Part shown: piece after piece, positions 37,190 through 50,348 of the stretch
How positions within the stretch are numbered: position 1 is the first letter of the stretch
Layout of the letters: each line of letters opens with the position of its first letter
NCBI RefSeq assembly: GCF_026230105.1
Contig: NC_079478.1
Span: forward strand, 31,573,653-31,637,652
Direction of reading: 5' to 3'
Source: Diorhabda sublineata
Taxonomy: Eukaryota; Arthropoda; Insecta; Coleoptera; Chrysomelidae
DNA length: 64,000 nt
The notes under the pieces: model-generated
Databases searched by the model: none
What the model was told of the DNA's origin: nothing
Seen by the model: only the letters and a program-made list of their open reading frames with translations
Translations under genes and position numbers: made by a program

Positions 37190-38050
37190 TATTGGATATG
37201 GTTTTATTGGTTCTCGAAATATTCTTCAACGAGATCATTACACTTTTGCATGCGGTTGGACCATTTTTCGAGGCATTTTTCTCCTTTTTCCTTGACTTCA
37301 ACATTTATTTTTGGTCTGTGGGAATGGCAGGTGATAGCGGGATGGCAAGTGATCCATTAATTCGATGTATTGACTATTCAAAAACGTTTTGTTCAAACTG
37401 ATGTGTGAAAGCTCGCATTGTCATGGTGGAGAATAATTCGTCTTCTGCGTTTGATTTCCTTGATTTTCTCGAACACTTCTGGCAAATAACTGCTAGTGTA
37501 CTATTTAGAAATGACCGTTAAACGGTGCTTTAACGGAAAGATGATGATATGACCAGTAATTCCGAAAAATTAGGCGACCAACTGCTTAGAAATGCTTCGT
37601 CCGCGACAACTTTTGTTGGATTTGGCTCGTCTAGAAAGTCCCATTCGCCTCACAACAATTGAATTTCTTCACACCAATAAACACTAGGCTTTTTTCGGGG
37701 ATTGTTGAATTTTGCGATATACAACGTTACCAAATATCTTTAACAGCCAAACGTTCATCCAATATGGAATGTATGCGAGTGGAACTAATTCATAAGTATG
37801 CCTCAATCTCACGGTATGTCACATGACGTACAGCATAGATGTGATCTGGCACAACAGCCAATTTTGGACGAGCTTCAGGAAATTCATCCTGAAGCGAAGT
37901 GAGACCATGATTGAATACAGAAAACAACGAAACATGCTGGATCGAGATGGTGGTTAATCACCAAAAGTCGAAGCGAGTTGATCAGAAAACTGTTGAGGGT
38001 TTGATCCACGTCGAAAGTCATGTTCGTTGTGTTTTGATACGTTCATCATT
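37190..38050 (-). pseudogene. Decayed mariner transposase
   Basis: On the minus strand, in several frames: GLTSLQDEFPEARPKLAVVP followed by DHIYAVRHVTYREIEAYL (about 37905-37785), ISSTRIHSILDERLAVKDI, a ruined centre with TSQIQQKLSRTKHF, then RRRRIILHHDNASFHTS-like wording (about 37450-37390) and a C-terminal end near 37300-37190 with CKSVMISLKNISRTN. These are the DNA-binding linker, the V-T-Y-R-E-I-E-A helix, the H-x-D-N-A segment and the tail of a mariner lineage close to that at 20.3 kb. Numerous stops. No terminal repeats could be set. Confidence 0.8.
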
Positions 38051-39889
38051 AAAAGTGTCAAAGTTTATGATAGCAATGTCATATTTAACATATTCATATC
38101 AGTCTTGCCATATCCCAAAAATTTAACATTATTTAGACCTTTTTTCTGATCGTTTTTATACTAATTATAATTTATTTGTCTGGAAAGAGCTCATTGGCTT
38201 TAATATACCGATGCTTATCTAATAGTTATTTTTGTCATAATTACTAAAATAAAAGTGATCAATTCGTTTTATAACCGCATACTTCAACATGTGCTAGAGC
38301 TCCAAATTTTCCTCAGTATCAAATTTCATTAAATGAATGCTTTTCCCATTGCAAGCGATTTATTGTTGAAAATAATTGTTGGTTAATAACGCAAACGAAA
38401 AATATGGGAATTTCGGCCTCAGCTTTTTATTAATGCGGTCTAAACGGATAAATAAACAAAATAAATTTTAATTAAGACAAGGATTTTGAAAGCCCACAGG
38501 GAGAAATCGGAAAATATAACGGTCGTATTACTTTCCATAAAGTATATTTTATCCAAGCGATTTTCATGCATTCGGCTTACTTTATTAGGGTATTATTGGA
38601 GCCAATATACGCGAAAAAGTTCCCCTGAATTATTGGTCGTATCTGTTATAAAACTTGTGGCAGATTTTTTATGATTCTCGCCCGCAAAGGGTCGAATCCA
38701 ATATTTTTCATTGCTGTGAAATAAGACCTCTGAATGAGGAAATGATTCTTTTGCTATGTAAAATAGGGACTGGTTAAGACTCATATTGATAATGAGAAAA
38801 TGAAAATCTACTCGTTACTTGAATTGAGCTTAGAAGATGATTATAAGAATATAGTTAAGAACTATAAATTGGAATTTGGAATCCTGCAAAGTGTGCTCCT
38901 ATTATAATAAAGTGTTGAAGAGAACTACTAGCTACTATTCTTGCTCAAAAAATCATTACGCTATTGCATAGATAATATTTATTTATTCCCAAAACATTCT
39001 GGTCTGTCTCTGGCTCAACTTACCAACGATTATGAGGAGCTAACGTCGATTCATCGTAGTATTGATTCACCTTGTACATTGAATTTCCAATAGAAAAGAC
39101 GTGAATTTCTAATTAAGTAGCTTTAACAAAGGAATCTTTAATGACATCATTGCATGGTATCTTCAATAGAAAAAAAAAACAAAAATTGTAATATGAGATT
39201 GACAAGCAACTGTATAAATACAAATTCCGTATAAATATGAATTTAATTAAAAGCGCCAATATGATTCTTATTCAGTTTATATCTGCTATTTTTTGAAATT
39301 GAAAAAAATCAAGGCTGGAACACAATGTACATTTGTCTATTAAATCATTGTGTAAGTTGCCAAGTAAGAACTTGTTGGTTTCTCACTTGTTTTTGTAATT
39401 TTTGTAACCGTCCAATCTCGCATCACCCTTTGTATTGAATACTATTGAATACAACAAATAAACTCACTAATTTAATGGACACCAAATGATACACTTTTCC
39501 AAATCCATACGTAGTTCTTGGTATGGCTTGATTCATACTGACACGGGTCTGACTTAAGCATAATAAAAGTTATAAAATCCACACTACAAAGCAAAAATCT
39601 TCAAAAGCACCAAATAAATAAAAGCCTACTCAAATTGGTCCACCCCTTTTTTGAATTTTATAGTAGAAGAGCTCGTAGATTTTTCTCTACCAGCTTTGCG
39701 AACAGTTTCTTGAGAGCTACAATAAAAGTAATTGCTTCAGAAAAGCAGATTAACAAAAATGTTGTGTTTGAATGCCTGCCAAAGCTTTAAATCTTTCAAA
39801 ATTTGTTCATTTATGATATTTACTGAGAATATATGCAAATATATGAAAAAATACATGTAATATGCAAATTATGTCTGTCTGCATATTTA
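38051..39889. other. Intergenic sequence, nothing named
   Basis: AT-rich; open frames at 38486-38784 on both strands overlap and have no known domain. Confidence 0.5.
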
Positions 39890-40802
39890 GACCGGGCGCT
39901 GGATGGAGTTGAGTGTGCAAAATGTGAGGACCGCATTCGGTGTATAGTTTATTATTATTTTTTTTTATTTATTATGTCCTTGGACATCAAGTAAATGGAC
40001 TGAACACATGTTTCGGTATCATTATACCAATTATTTTAGTGAGAATACCCAATTGATTCATATGATTAGAGATACTTACAGTTAGTCAAGTGGAAAATGA
40101 ACAGGAAACCTAAATATAACAACAATAGTTATAGACAAAAATAGAAATTATTCAATATAAAAAAGCATATTTGAACATATCATAACAGAAAAAATTATAA
40201 TTATGAATCCTCTTTATTCTGAATAAAATCAATATACAATTTCTTACAAGAGACAAGCCCTATCCCGAAATTTCAGAACGATAAAAATTTTGATCTTGTT
40301 TTTTGTATATTTACCACATAATAAACATTTCTGATTTGTATAAAGCTTTAATTCACAAACACCTGAAACATTTGCTTCCGTAGAGAGCATTTTTCTGCTT
40401 TAGTAATGCTAATTTTCGATGCCTTATTTTCTGTTTACTAATATAATAGCGGTGCAGTAAATTCTGTATTACTAATATCATTTTTTCTGCGGTATGTTAT
40501 TTTTCTAATACTGAAAAACGTTTCTGGTTTGGGATTTTTTACCAAATCACTCATTTCATCACAAAACAAACAAGACAATCCGTTCAGTTTTCGATTCTTC
40601 GCATTTATTACTTGTAGTGACAGTGTCTTAGTTTTTATTTGAATGACACACTGATAAAACACTCGATTGCAAAATACTTGAATATCATTACTTAGATACA
40701 CAAATATAAACCGGGCTACAAATTCTTTTCTACTGACTAGCCCAGCTTTCTATTATTGAGAAACTCACATTTAGCATACTCAACTCCATCTAGCGCCTGG
40801 AC
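39890..40802. mobile_element. TIR DNA element, 913 bp, TA target duplication
   Basis: Two 39-bp terminal inverted repeats, 39890-39928 and 40764-40802, agree at 34 of 39 positions; the shared core is GGCGCT, one variable base, then GATGGAGTTGAGT, ending in AAATGTGAG. Both ends abut a TA (39888-39889 and 40803-40804), the target duplication used by Tc1/mariner-type elements. The interior is AT-rich. A minus-strand frame at 40438-40701 (87 codons) has no transposase motif I know, so this looks like a non-autonomous element. The superfamily is inferred only from the TA site and could differ. Confidence 0.8.
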
Positions 40803-40804
40803 TA

Positions 40805-43689
40805 ATTTGGGTTTCCTTGCTAATCACATATGTGCAGTGGAATCAAATACAAAGTAGAGGGATTAAACTCCTCCACCAACTTTTTAATTTCACAAAAATA
40901 AAATATATTAAGAAGCGCAAGGTTTATACACCACTGAAACAAAAATTGGTTTTTTGTGCAAGTTCCAATATAAAAAATATGATTACATGGTCTCACGTTA
41001 TTATATCCACGAGATGACATTAAATACACTGCAAACAATAACTAAGATATTACAAAACTTATTTGGAAGTTGAGCTATTATATATTTTTTATTTCGAACA
41101 TTTTAAGGCGACACGATCTCTCTTCCAAATATTATCGTCATGATTTGTTGCTCATTCAGGGATGTAATATTAGTATTCCACAAAATTCTTGTTAGCTTTT
41201 TCGTGTTTTAAGCTCGGCAAAATTTACATAATACATGTACATAAATTTCATTTGCCAAGCTTTCATCCTGTTTCTGAACACTCCTACTTTGAATTTTCTA
41301 AGTAAGAGGGTTGGAAATTGTATTGTATGATTTCAAAAGAATTTACTTGCACCAATTTTATTAAGTGCGGAAATATTTATAACAATATCAACGGATGTCA
41401 TGTACAAAAGTAGATAGGGGAATTATTATCATTAGAAAAAGTTCAAAAGAAACATTCATTGCGTATATTCTCAGTAAGTAATGTTGTGTTATATTTTCAA
41501 TTTTACTGCAATTAGTTTCACTGTGAAAATTCAATGTTCTTCATGAGTGGTACATGGAATTAGTGAACATATCTAACAGAAATATTGACAATCGACACGA
41601 TTAAACAGTAGATCATTTCCACAGTCAATTTAGAAAAAATTATAATATATATTATTGAACTGAAAAATAAATTCAATTTGAGTATTTGTGGAAGTTCGAT
41701 GATTGTATTTCTCGATTTTCAAAATTTCATTGATTCTTTTCTATTGGCGGTGTTTTTTGTGATAAACATATATGTTAAATTCACGATATGTATTTTTTTT
41801 AGACTAGTCAATATGAATAGATGTTAACTTCAAAAAATCTGGAGGAATATTTTGTTAGTACTCTGGGACTTGATGCAAAAAATTCAGGAGTGAGTAGACT
41901 GCGATTTCTCGTACGACCTCTCGTTTCTGAGTTATAGGCATTTAAAGTTATGAAATCAGAACAGATTTAAGTATGTTTTCTAAATTCTATATTCGAACAT
42001 TATGAATTCTATATTACCATGACAGAGACAACCTGTACAATCTGAAAATAGTAAAAATTAATTTTAATTCGATTGTATCAAAAAGGGTACTCTTCATTCA
42101 ACTCGATGAAATATATGGTTTAGGAGATATCTAGATTTTTAGAGCGTTCTACATTCCAAAAATATCATTCTCTGAAAAAAGCCATTGTGAAGAAAATATG
42201 AATTGTAATCATCTATCGAAAATACTTACAAGAGACATTCGAACAATTCTGTTTGAATTGTAAACTGTCCAATTTCGTTTTACTTACATAAGGAAAAAAT
42301 TGAAATGAAAGAATTTTTAGTTGGTTTACCTACAATTTATCAAATAAAAACAGAAAACTGAATGTTCGAAATGGGCACCTTGCACTTCTATACACTTTCG
42401 GAGTCATTTCATTTTTTGTGTTTACTGGTTTCACACGAGAGGGTTTTATTGATTTACGTAATTTACATTTATGAGCAGATGATATTTCTCAATGTAAGAT
42501 TAAAAGATAGATTCACCATCGATTTTGTGTTAATGTGTGGGCAGAAATAGTAGGTCCATATTTTTTTGATAATAACTTGATAGTCAGCGAATTTCTTCAA
42601 AATGATTTCGCTTCCATATTATGTGATATTCCTCTAAATATTCTCAGAGACAAATTTCATGGCCACCATATTCTTCTCAATTAAGTACAATGGATGAAAG
42701 TTTTTAAAGATATCTTGTAAGCTTGGTATAATACCTGTCTAGGTATTCTGTTGGATGATATTGATTTCGATATCTCATTACCCAATTATCTCATTTATTT
42801 TGTCATTTCCCACACTGTCCCTTCTGGATTTTTGCCCGATGCTCTCCTCTAGAAGTCCCTTTCGGTCGTTATTAACATTTTCTTTGTAGATTTTTTGAAT
42901 CGTGACCCTATTTCTTGACATTTTATATTGAACGCTCTTATAATATTTCATTCATCAAAGACATATCTTTTTCCTTGCCCTGTAGATTTCTAACTTAGAT
43001 TGCTGTTCCGTTTCATGTTATTGTCATTGGTAAGTACTTATTTTCCTCAGTGTTTCACTTGTGTCCAGTTTACGTTGTTGCTACGGTGCACATACACTCA
43101 TTTTTCATCGATCATTTTCGAGTGCAAAATGGCTGCTATACTCCAATACTCAATACCTTAAGTTGATTATGGACAGACACCTTTGACGATTCTGCTCTCA
43201 AATGCCTATATATATATATATAATAGGAGAAATCAAGAAATCATCGGAGTGAGATGATTTTGAATTCAATATACTTATTATAATGAGGTTAGTAAAAGTT
43301 AAGTCAAATTATTTACTTACCCACCTATCTTATTTTACGGTTGAATAACATCATGAAGGAGTACAAATCCTAAAAAAGATTTTTGAAAAAAAACTTCCGA
43401 TGGTTGCGATTCATGTACCAAAACTAGCTTTTACTGTTCATGCTACAATTTTAAAGTGGAATTGAAATTTTGATAGAAATAAATACAGTTATTAATCGTT
43501 CTCTTCCATGAATCTCACCGCCATCATTTGCTAAAATGAACTAACAGTTGCCGAAAACTACAGGGTTGAGTACTATCAGAAAAATTTGCCATAAAGGGCC
43601 AATCAACAAATATACAAATCTGAACGTTCACCTCTACCACCTTAACGTAGACGCCTAAATCTCAGAATATTGACAAACAACAGATCAGT
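40805..43689. other. Intergenic sequence, nothing named
   Basis: AT-rich; a short (TA)n run at 43207-43222. The stretch 41860-42180 resembles the non-coding tails of mariner-like elements but cannot be assigned. Confidence 0.5.
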
Positions 43690-43932
43690 CGGTTGTATGT
43701 CCCGCCGCAAATTGAACCCAGCCCTCGCACAGTACACGCGAGGGCCAGACCCAGCCCATGTCCACGTTTTTTAATAGTAACGCATATTGAACACAGCCCA
43801 CGCCCACGACTTGTACCCAAACCCCCATTAGCATACAAGATGACAGTGAGCCAGCAGCTTCTTCTCGATCTGAAGTCTGAATCTGAGGATGACAAAAGAT
43901 TTATTATGGTACAAAAAAAGAAAAAGAAGTAA
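43690..43932 (+). other. Unrecognised open frame with Pro/Arg-rich start
   Basis: The + frame 43693-43932 (79 codons) has a Pro/Arg/Ser-rich first half containing repeats of the wording PSPR / SPCPR / SPRPR, and an acidic-to-basic end, LLLDLKSESEDDKRF and then a poly-Lys stop region. The DNA of the first half (43710-43830) is a C-rich island of repeated cccagccc/cacgccc units in otherwise AT-rich sequence. The opposite strand is also open (43662-43937). I know no family for it; a transposase N-terminus or a simple-sequence artefact are both possible. Confidence 0.3.
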
Positions 43933-45189
43933 AACAAATGAGTATTTGCAAAAAAGAGTTACGGAGAATTCAAGTTATCTGGTGAAATTTCACAAAATAT
44001 TTCCAAGGAGGCGTTTCGGTTAAACAGAAGACAGTTTAGTGAGGATCATAAATTAATTGAAATCATCCTTCAGTTTTGCTCTCGTATAATATTCATGAGT
44101 AGAATTATAGAGTTCAGGAAAGGATCTCACAATTTCGATTAATATTTTCATTTTTGAGTCAAAAGAAAAACTGTTTGGTACTGGATGGTTTATTTAAAAG
44201 TAGCTACCCACGACGTTCGACAAAATAATTCACGCACAAAATCAAAGGATTGACTTGACGCGATAGGGGCCATAATCAAAAAATTTGTGAAAGTAAACCA
44301 AACTCACTAAACGAAATGTATTCACGTGGTTTGGTTATTTCGTAGAAACATGTTATCAACGATGAGCTCAATAAAGATTTTATGAAGGACAGGCAACGCT
44401 AGATAAATATTGAGTAAGCAAAGTTCTGATAAGCTAAAATAATTTCCGATAGTTGCGTTAGTTGAAATCAAATTAATTATTAAATGGGATGAAAATATAT
44501 GAAATGTAGTAATAAAATTTCTACTTCTATCAACTTTTATTGATTGTTACTAAAAATTTCCTCGTTGTGACTTTTAGGGTTTATAAAGGTACAACTTAAT
44601 TGAACAATTAATCTTTTCGAACAAGTAGCCGTTCTTTGATAGTATTTCGAAAATTTCCTAATTTTTCCGGTAATTTAGCTCTTTTTATCTGTATTATCTC
44701 AATTTAGTTTTCTTCGAGATCTATTGAGCGTATACTCATTAAACTTATTCACTGAATTGTGAAGACACTAATGAATTCAGATAACAGTTCATTGCATTCT
44801 CGTGCAATTCCTTAAATTTCCCATTATTCTCATTACAATAAATACATCTTGTTGTCGCTTGAATTTCAGAGAAAAGGGAATGTTTTGTTATATTCGTCTT
44901 TGCAAGTTTTGAAACAACACGTTTACGTTTTCCATCTATAAGATCATGTTTAATATTGTTGCTTGATTGACTTCCTCGAATTTCTTAGTTTATTAGTTTG
45001 AATTCATTTGTTTCGAGGAAATAAGTAACGAGAAATGATAATAAAAGATATAACGATAATTAAATATACCGAAGGTTATGATCATTGAGAGAACATAAAC
45101 TTATAATTGAAAATAGCGTTTTTCATTGATTAAAACTATAATTTCGGATCAGAGAAATGAGTCAACTATGACGAATAATCTGGAATTTA
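43933..45189. other. Intergenic sequence, nothing named
   Basis: AT-rich without recognisable coding or repeats. Confidence 0.5.
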
Positions 45190-45665
45190 TTATTTGGAAG
45201 GATCAATTTTTCTCATATTTTTTTCTGTTGTTTCATATTCCGAAATTATTCTTTCTAGGTATTTGAATTGTATACATCGTCTGACCCAACTTATTTGTAG
45301 TTCGGGGTATCCTTGTGTGCTTCCTTCTGTCAGATATTCTTTTTTGACATATTCAAACCTCATTTCTCATATTCGTCGTACAATTTTCTCAGCATATAAT
45401 CTGCATAGTTTCGATGTAATACTTCCTAGCTTGACTACACCTTTTAACTTTATGTATAGGTTCTGAATAGCTCGAACATAGACATTGGTGAGATCAGATG
45501 TCTTCAATATATCAGCATTTTAAACGGTGTCGTGTTGTAAGCCTTTTCAAAATCGAAAAATACAAGTTTAGTGGCTAAATTCTTGGCCTAACGTTTCTCT
45601 GGTATTTGCTGTAAAACGAATGAATTATCAATACACGAAAGTCCCGCCCAGAATCCGTTCTAAAA
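45190..45665 (-). pseudogene. RTE-like LINE reverse transcriptase relic
   Basis: On the minus strand the pieces NGFWAGLSCIDNSFVLQQIP followed by EKR (about 45655-45585), LVFFDFEKAYNTTPFKMLIY (about 45565-45510), IQNLYIKLKGVVKLGS (about 45475-45430) and RRCIQFKYLERIISEYETTE (about 45280-45225) appear in the order of a LINE polymerase. N-G-F-R-x-G-R-S-C-x-D-x-x-F and F-I-D-Y-x-K-A-F-D are the corresponding motifs of RTE-type insect elements. The part with the catalytic FADD is deleted, the last piece being the F-K-Y-L-G-x-x-I-S box. Stops throughout. Confidence 0.75.
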
Positions 45666-46819
45666 TGAAACTAATGGAAATAATCATTATTATTAGATTC
45701 CCAGACTTCACAAATTCAAGTAGATCAAGACAAGTCTATTTACTGCTATAACTTCTCGAAATAATTATTGATATTTAACAAATGATTAACTAAATTGAGT
45801 CACTCCATCATTTGCAAAAGCTCAGCCTCGTTCATTAGTGATACATTAATGTATGAAGTCAACTCGTTACAACTTTGGAAGATGAAAAATAATATGCTAG
45901 TCTTTAAAGTTTGGATACATTCATAATTGTCATTCAATAAGTGCTTTGTTAGGCACTTTACGAAACATATTATTTTACATGGAGGTTATTACCATAAATC
46001 AACCCTTACGAAAGGATCCTTTTCTGAGATCAAATATACAACGATCCAGAGCTGTTACCAGAGGCGGAGACATATTTATATATATGTATGAACGATAAAT
46101 TGGGGTAATATTATTTAAGAGCAATTTCTTCAATCAATATGAACGTAATTTTTGGAAATTCAATTAAATACTTCCACTGTGGTTGATTCATCATTTTGGT
46201 TATTTGGTTCAATGTCCCCAGCTTTTCTCTATAATTTACTGTTGGCTTTTTTGTACCTCTAGAAATACAGATGCAACATTGTATACATGGTAGCATGGAA
46301 AATAAATCTTCACTTGTATTTATATAAAATAAATAGTCAACAAACACTCATTGATATATTTCTGACATATGTCAGGAATATATATTTGTGAAGCGTATGA
46401 ACTAATACATTTACATACATTTTCTATCCAGTTTCTACGACTAACTAAGTAACTAACGGTGATCTCACAAATCTTAACTTGTATCTTCATCGTATTGTTG
46501 ATCTACTTCCCCATTTTCTCATCAGCCATATGACCTACCTATTTGGACTTAATGAGCTATGATTTTGATGTTTAGTTTTTCTATTTATGATTGTGTCTGA
46601 TATTTCACCTTTGTGAACTTCAGTATTTATCTTCTCAAGCTCGTTATCATTTGTATTTTTAGCTCTTAAAAATTGTTTGTGGACCTTCCCTTTGAAACAT
46701 AATAGGCGTATTTTTGAAGTAATTACAGTTTAGAAATAAAAAAAAACAAGTATATATTTTTCCAAAATAATTTAGTCATATCATACTTTACTATGCGTTT
46801 TTCATAATTCACCAAGGTA
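45666..46819. other. Intergenic sequence, nothing named
   Basis: AT-rich; no recognisable coding. Confidence 0.5.
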
Positions 46820-47480
46820 TTTATCGTATCGTGGAAAAAGCATTTGTATTCCGCCAACAAAGAAGGATGCTATCTAACTTGAGAACCATTGCAATACGTT
46901 CGTTTTAACTTAGTCATAATGAGGGTGGTCCAATTATTTCCATCCAAAAGGATTGCTTAGTTTTGGTTATTGATTTGCCGTGAACCACACCAACAGCCGT
47001 TAGTCATAAAACACCTAATGAATGTTTTTCTGAGCAGAAATGGTTGGTTCGAAATTAACTTTTCTAGTGGATTATGAATACAGTCATTACATTGATTGTT
47101 AGTTTGATTCTGGTGTAACTTAAGCTACCCATTCTCCTTCTCCTGTCACAATATGGCTTGAAAAAGTATACCCCTTGTTAATGTATCGTTTGAAACAACT
47201 TTAAGTGGCAAATCGCTTGATTTCGTCCTCCACAGGCAACATTTTTGCTACCCAGACCCAAGTCGACCACTTAGTTCCCAATGTATATTTGTGTGGTCAC
47301 TGGTCACCTTTGAAGGCAATTGCCCATTTCCGTAACATTCCTGTACTCATAATGATTTCATCATAATCATCATCGATTTTGCGATAAATGTCAGATACTC
47401 TGAGGCACGCACTTCGTAGTCGGCGCTATCCCCAATAGTTGACAGATGAGATCGTATCGTTCTGTAATAGCGTATGTAGC
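46820..47480 (-). pseudogene. Decayed mariner transposase
   Basis: The minus strand reads, over changing frames, KIDDDYDEIIMS-like wording then GMLRKWAIAFKGDQ (about 47385-47320), VAKMLPVEDEIKRFA (about 47260-47215), FSSHIVTGEGEWVA (about 47170-47125), CGSRQINNQN (about 46990-46960), NNWTTLIMTKLKRTYCNG (about 46940-46890) and LLAEYKCFFHDTIN (about 46865-46820). These correspond to the helix-turn-helix end, the P-x-x-L-T-x-x-Q-K segment, the I-V-T-G-D-E-T-W-V box (the catalytic Asp is now Glu), and the L-L-H-D-N-A box. The last third is absent. It is a different lineage from the relics at 14.8 and 37 kb. Confidence 0.7.
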
Positions 47481-48507
47481 TTCTCAATAGATGTATGTAG
47501 CTACTTGAGGCTAACCCGCGAGCAAAGTGCTGAAGTACTCACTTTCAAAATACCAAAATCATGATATAAGATTATAACCTAATCAATTAATCAAAATTGA
47601 GACGGACATCATTTGATGTCCATGCCAGGAACCATTCTACTTACACATAGAAACAAGGTATGTTCCAAGCAATATAATATTATAGATGGATTTTATGAAG
47701 TTAGTGGACATATCTTCTTATACTTAGTTATTTTTCAAAAAAACTCATATGAATTTTGATAAGGATTCTACAAAGCCTGTTACGCTAATGGTGTGGATGT
47801 TCAGCTCTTAATATGCAAATTCTTAAATCTAATGGGTCTTTTCTTTATTAATTTTATTCTAATTCGGTTATGTCGCTCTTTGCTATTCAAATTTTCTCAG
47901 TCAGTGACTTTGTGTACGCGGCTAATTTTGTTTGTAGCGACATTTGCATCAGAACCAACTCAAAAATTATACAAGTACAAGATGCTGGGAATATTGGCGT
48001 TTTAGTAGGAATTTATTTTTGGATTAGACGGTTTTAGAGGCCCGTTTTTCATGGCGAGCATCTGCCGAATTTAATTTCAAACATATTGTGCGTTGGTTGC
48101 CGGAAAAATTGTCATATGTTTTCATCTTCTTCACGCTCTCTTTCGCTCATACAATTCCCCTTCGAATAAAGAATTACTTTTGTTTGGATCTGTTCTTAAA
48201 CTTGATTTTATACAAGCTATTTGTTCATTTATACAAGTTATCGGGAAAATATGATGTCAATTCTACGTATCACAAAGAAATAATTCATAGGATTCTTGTA
48301 CTGTGTTGATTATAAAATTTAACCAACGAAATCTATATAATGCGTCATTTCTATGAATACGTTAGGTGTACAAATTATTAAGGACAGTAAAAAAATCTGT
48401 TCTGGTGAGAGTTAACTGTTATTTGATAGTGATCAAGCGATAGCTCGTTTTGTAAGTTTCACAGGTTCTCTTTGAGATTTATATAAGAGAAGTTCCCCGG
48501 CCAGGAA
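47481..48507. other. Intergenic sequence with unnamed open frames
   Basis: Two + open frames, 47793-48005 and 48088-48309, are hydrophobic and Cys/Leu/Phe-rich, as expected for random AT-rich DNA. Part of 48000-48200 is GC-richer and may be LTR-like. Nothing named. Confidence 0.4.
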
Positions 48508-49260
48508 AACAGTTATACTTGTTGCTTCGAAGACAGTGTCAAGTCTTACAAAAAGATGTATTTGGAATGATCAACACTATGAGTTGTGTCAGAAGCTGAG
48601 TTTCTAGTATTAGTTTGAATTGGTCTTACTTCATGGTCTCTAGCAAAATGTATAGACCCATATCTCGCCGTTGTTTATAAGAAGCGTATAAAAGACGCCG
48701 TGAATTCGTCAAAGCTTAGAATTCCAGTATAACACAGAACCGGTTCCACGGTCCATGTCGTGAACGAGTTCGTAACAAGTTCTTCTAGTCATTCTACTCC
48801 AGTCTGAAATAATCATATGTTAGTATTGTTCGGCCTATCACTGTCATTTTTTCCAACCCCTCTCACAACTTCTTTATGGGATTCATATCAGTGCAGTTCG
48901 CCAGTCAGGTAAAAAAAAAGATTTTTTTCAATAAGGGAAACAGTTCTACTTTTTTCTTTGTAGCACCGTATCAAATCTTGCAGAAATATGTATTCTAAAT
49001 CATCAGAGAATCATTCTATGAGTTGTAGCAGTAGCCGAGTTCCAGAACTCGTTTGAACTGGTCCTGCCTCAAGGTACCTTGTTTATTGTATAGGCCCATA
49101 CCTTTGGATGAGATAATATGGATCCAAGCAAATGCTCAATTCTCTCCCTACACGATAATCAACTCACTAGGACTTACTCACTTTATAATAACTTGTTCTA
49201 CTTATTCAATTCCAGTCTGTAATAGTCATAAGTTGGTGGTGTTTGTCCCATTGGAGTCTT
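48508..49260. repeat. Diverged direct duplication, units about 435 bp apart
   Basis: The stretch 48508-48665 recurs, diverged, at 48942-49100; shared wording includes aacagtt-tactt, atgtatt, tatgagttgt, tttgaa-tggtc and gtatag-cccatat. Beyond it 48775-48845 (ttctactccagtctgaaata) recurs at 49193-49262 (attccagtctgtaatagtca). Between the shared parts unit 1 carries an LTR-like fragment (48669-48779) that unit 2 lacks. The identity of the repeat is unknown. Confidence 0.55.
48669..48779 (-). repeat. LTR-like repeat, 5' fragment E
   Basis: On the minus strand it begins TGTTACGAACTCGTTCACGA, followed by CATGGACCGTGGAACCGGTT and a GAATTCACGGCGTC phrase: the first hundred or so bases of the LTR family, ending near a TATA-like element. 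Confidence 0.65.
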
Positions 49261-50348
49261 TCTTTCTTCATGGTTTAAGTAACGCTTATTTTTTTAATAG
49301 GACGACGACCAATCAGCTCCTTTTTGGCCAACGGCTACCTATAATTCTCTAATTACTTATCTAATTAGTAATCACAATTTTCCAAACAAATTTGTGGCAG
49401 CTTTTATTAACTATGCAAAGCTCTGAAATATTCAATAGTGGAAACATTGTGGTAGAAACTTTTTCCAGATAATTCAAGTCTGGTAAGTGACGAAGCTACT
49501 ACTTTCTGCCAATACCGTGAGGCTCTAAACATTCTGTTTTGATGCGTGCAAGATGAGGATGTGCAATGTCATCAATTGAAATAAAATTTTCATGAACGAT
49601 TAGTGTCTTAGTCTTGATTAATACTATCAAGTCAGGACATCTTTTCAAACAAATTCGCTTTGTTTGAAATTATTGTGCCAATAATAATGCCAAGCATGAA
49701 TTTATTCTTACAGTAATACACAATTAACGGTTGTTAGCTTAAGTTGTAGGGCCTTGTTCCCTTCCATTATTAACATAGGCTGTAATAGTTATCACATAGC
49801 TATTCCACGCTTTCTGTAAAATTCAAACATTGAGCAATTTCACTTTTTGGAATAACTGTATCAACATTAGAGTAATGAAGAAATGTGAAACCAAAGTTTC
49901 GTTTTGATGGATAACAATCCAGTTGGAGAAAAGAGTCTTATAATTATGATTTGCACTTCATATCCAACATCATTGTCGTTCTGCAGGTAGTGAAATAAGA
50001 CGGAATATTTTGGAAGGATCTATATACAACTTCTCTATTTTTTTCTCTTACTGACGCTCTCAACGGTATAGTATAGTTCTTCCAATATCAATTACAGAAG
50101 ACAGTTATCGCACGGCACTCATACCAAATTACGAAATAAAAAATAATGTTTTCTCCCCGTATAAAATTCGGTAAACATCTAACAAACCGTCAGTCCACGT
50201 GGACTCAGTATCCCCACTGTTTACCATTAACAATCGAATCGAATCTTTAACATAAATGAATTTCTATTGGCCGAAGCTGTCTGCGATAAGCAGTGGCTTC
50301 GTTGGTGAGATTTATTCAATTCATTAATTTCTTTGAATAAATAGAAAT
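49261..50348. other. Intergenic sequence, nothing named
   Basis: AT-rich; no recognisable coding or repeat. Confidence 0.5.

Noticed and set aside
38680..38705. tRNA B-box-like gggtcgaatcc
   Set aside because: One base short of the consensus and no A-box or cloverleaf upstream.
43207..43222. (TA)n run as a regulatory site
   Set aside because: Ordinary microsatellite in AT-rich DNA.
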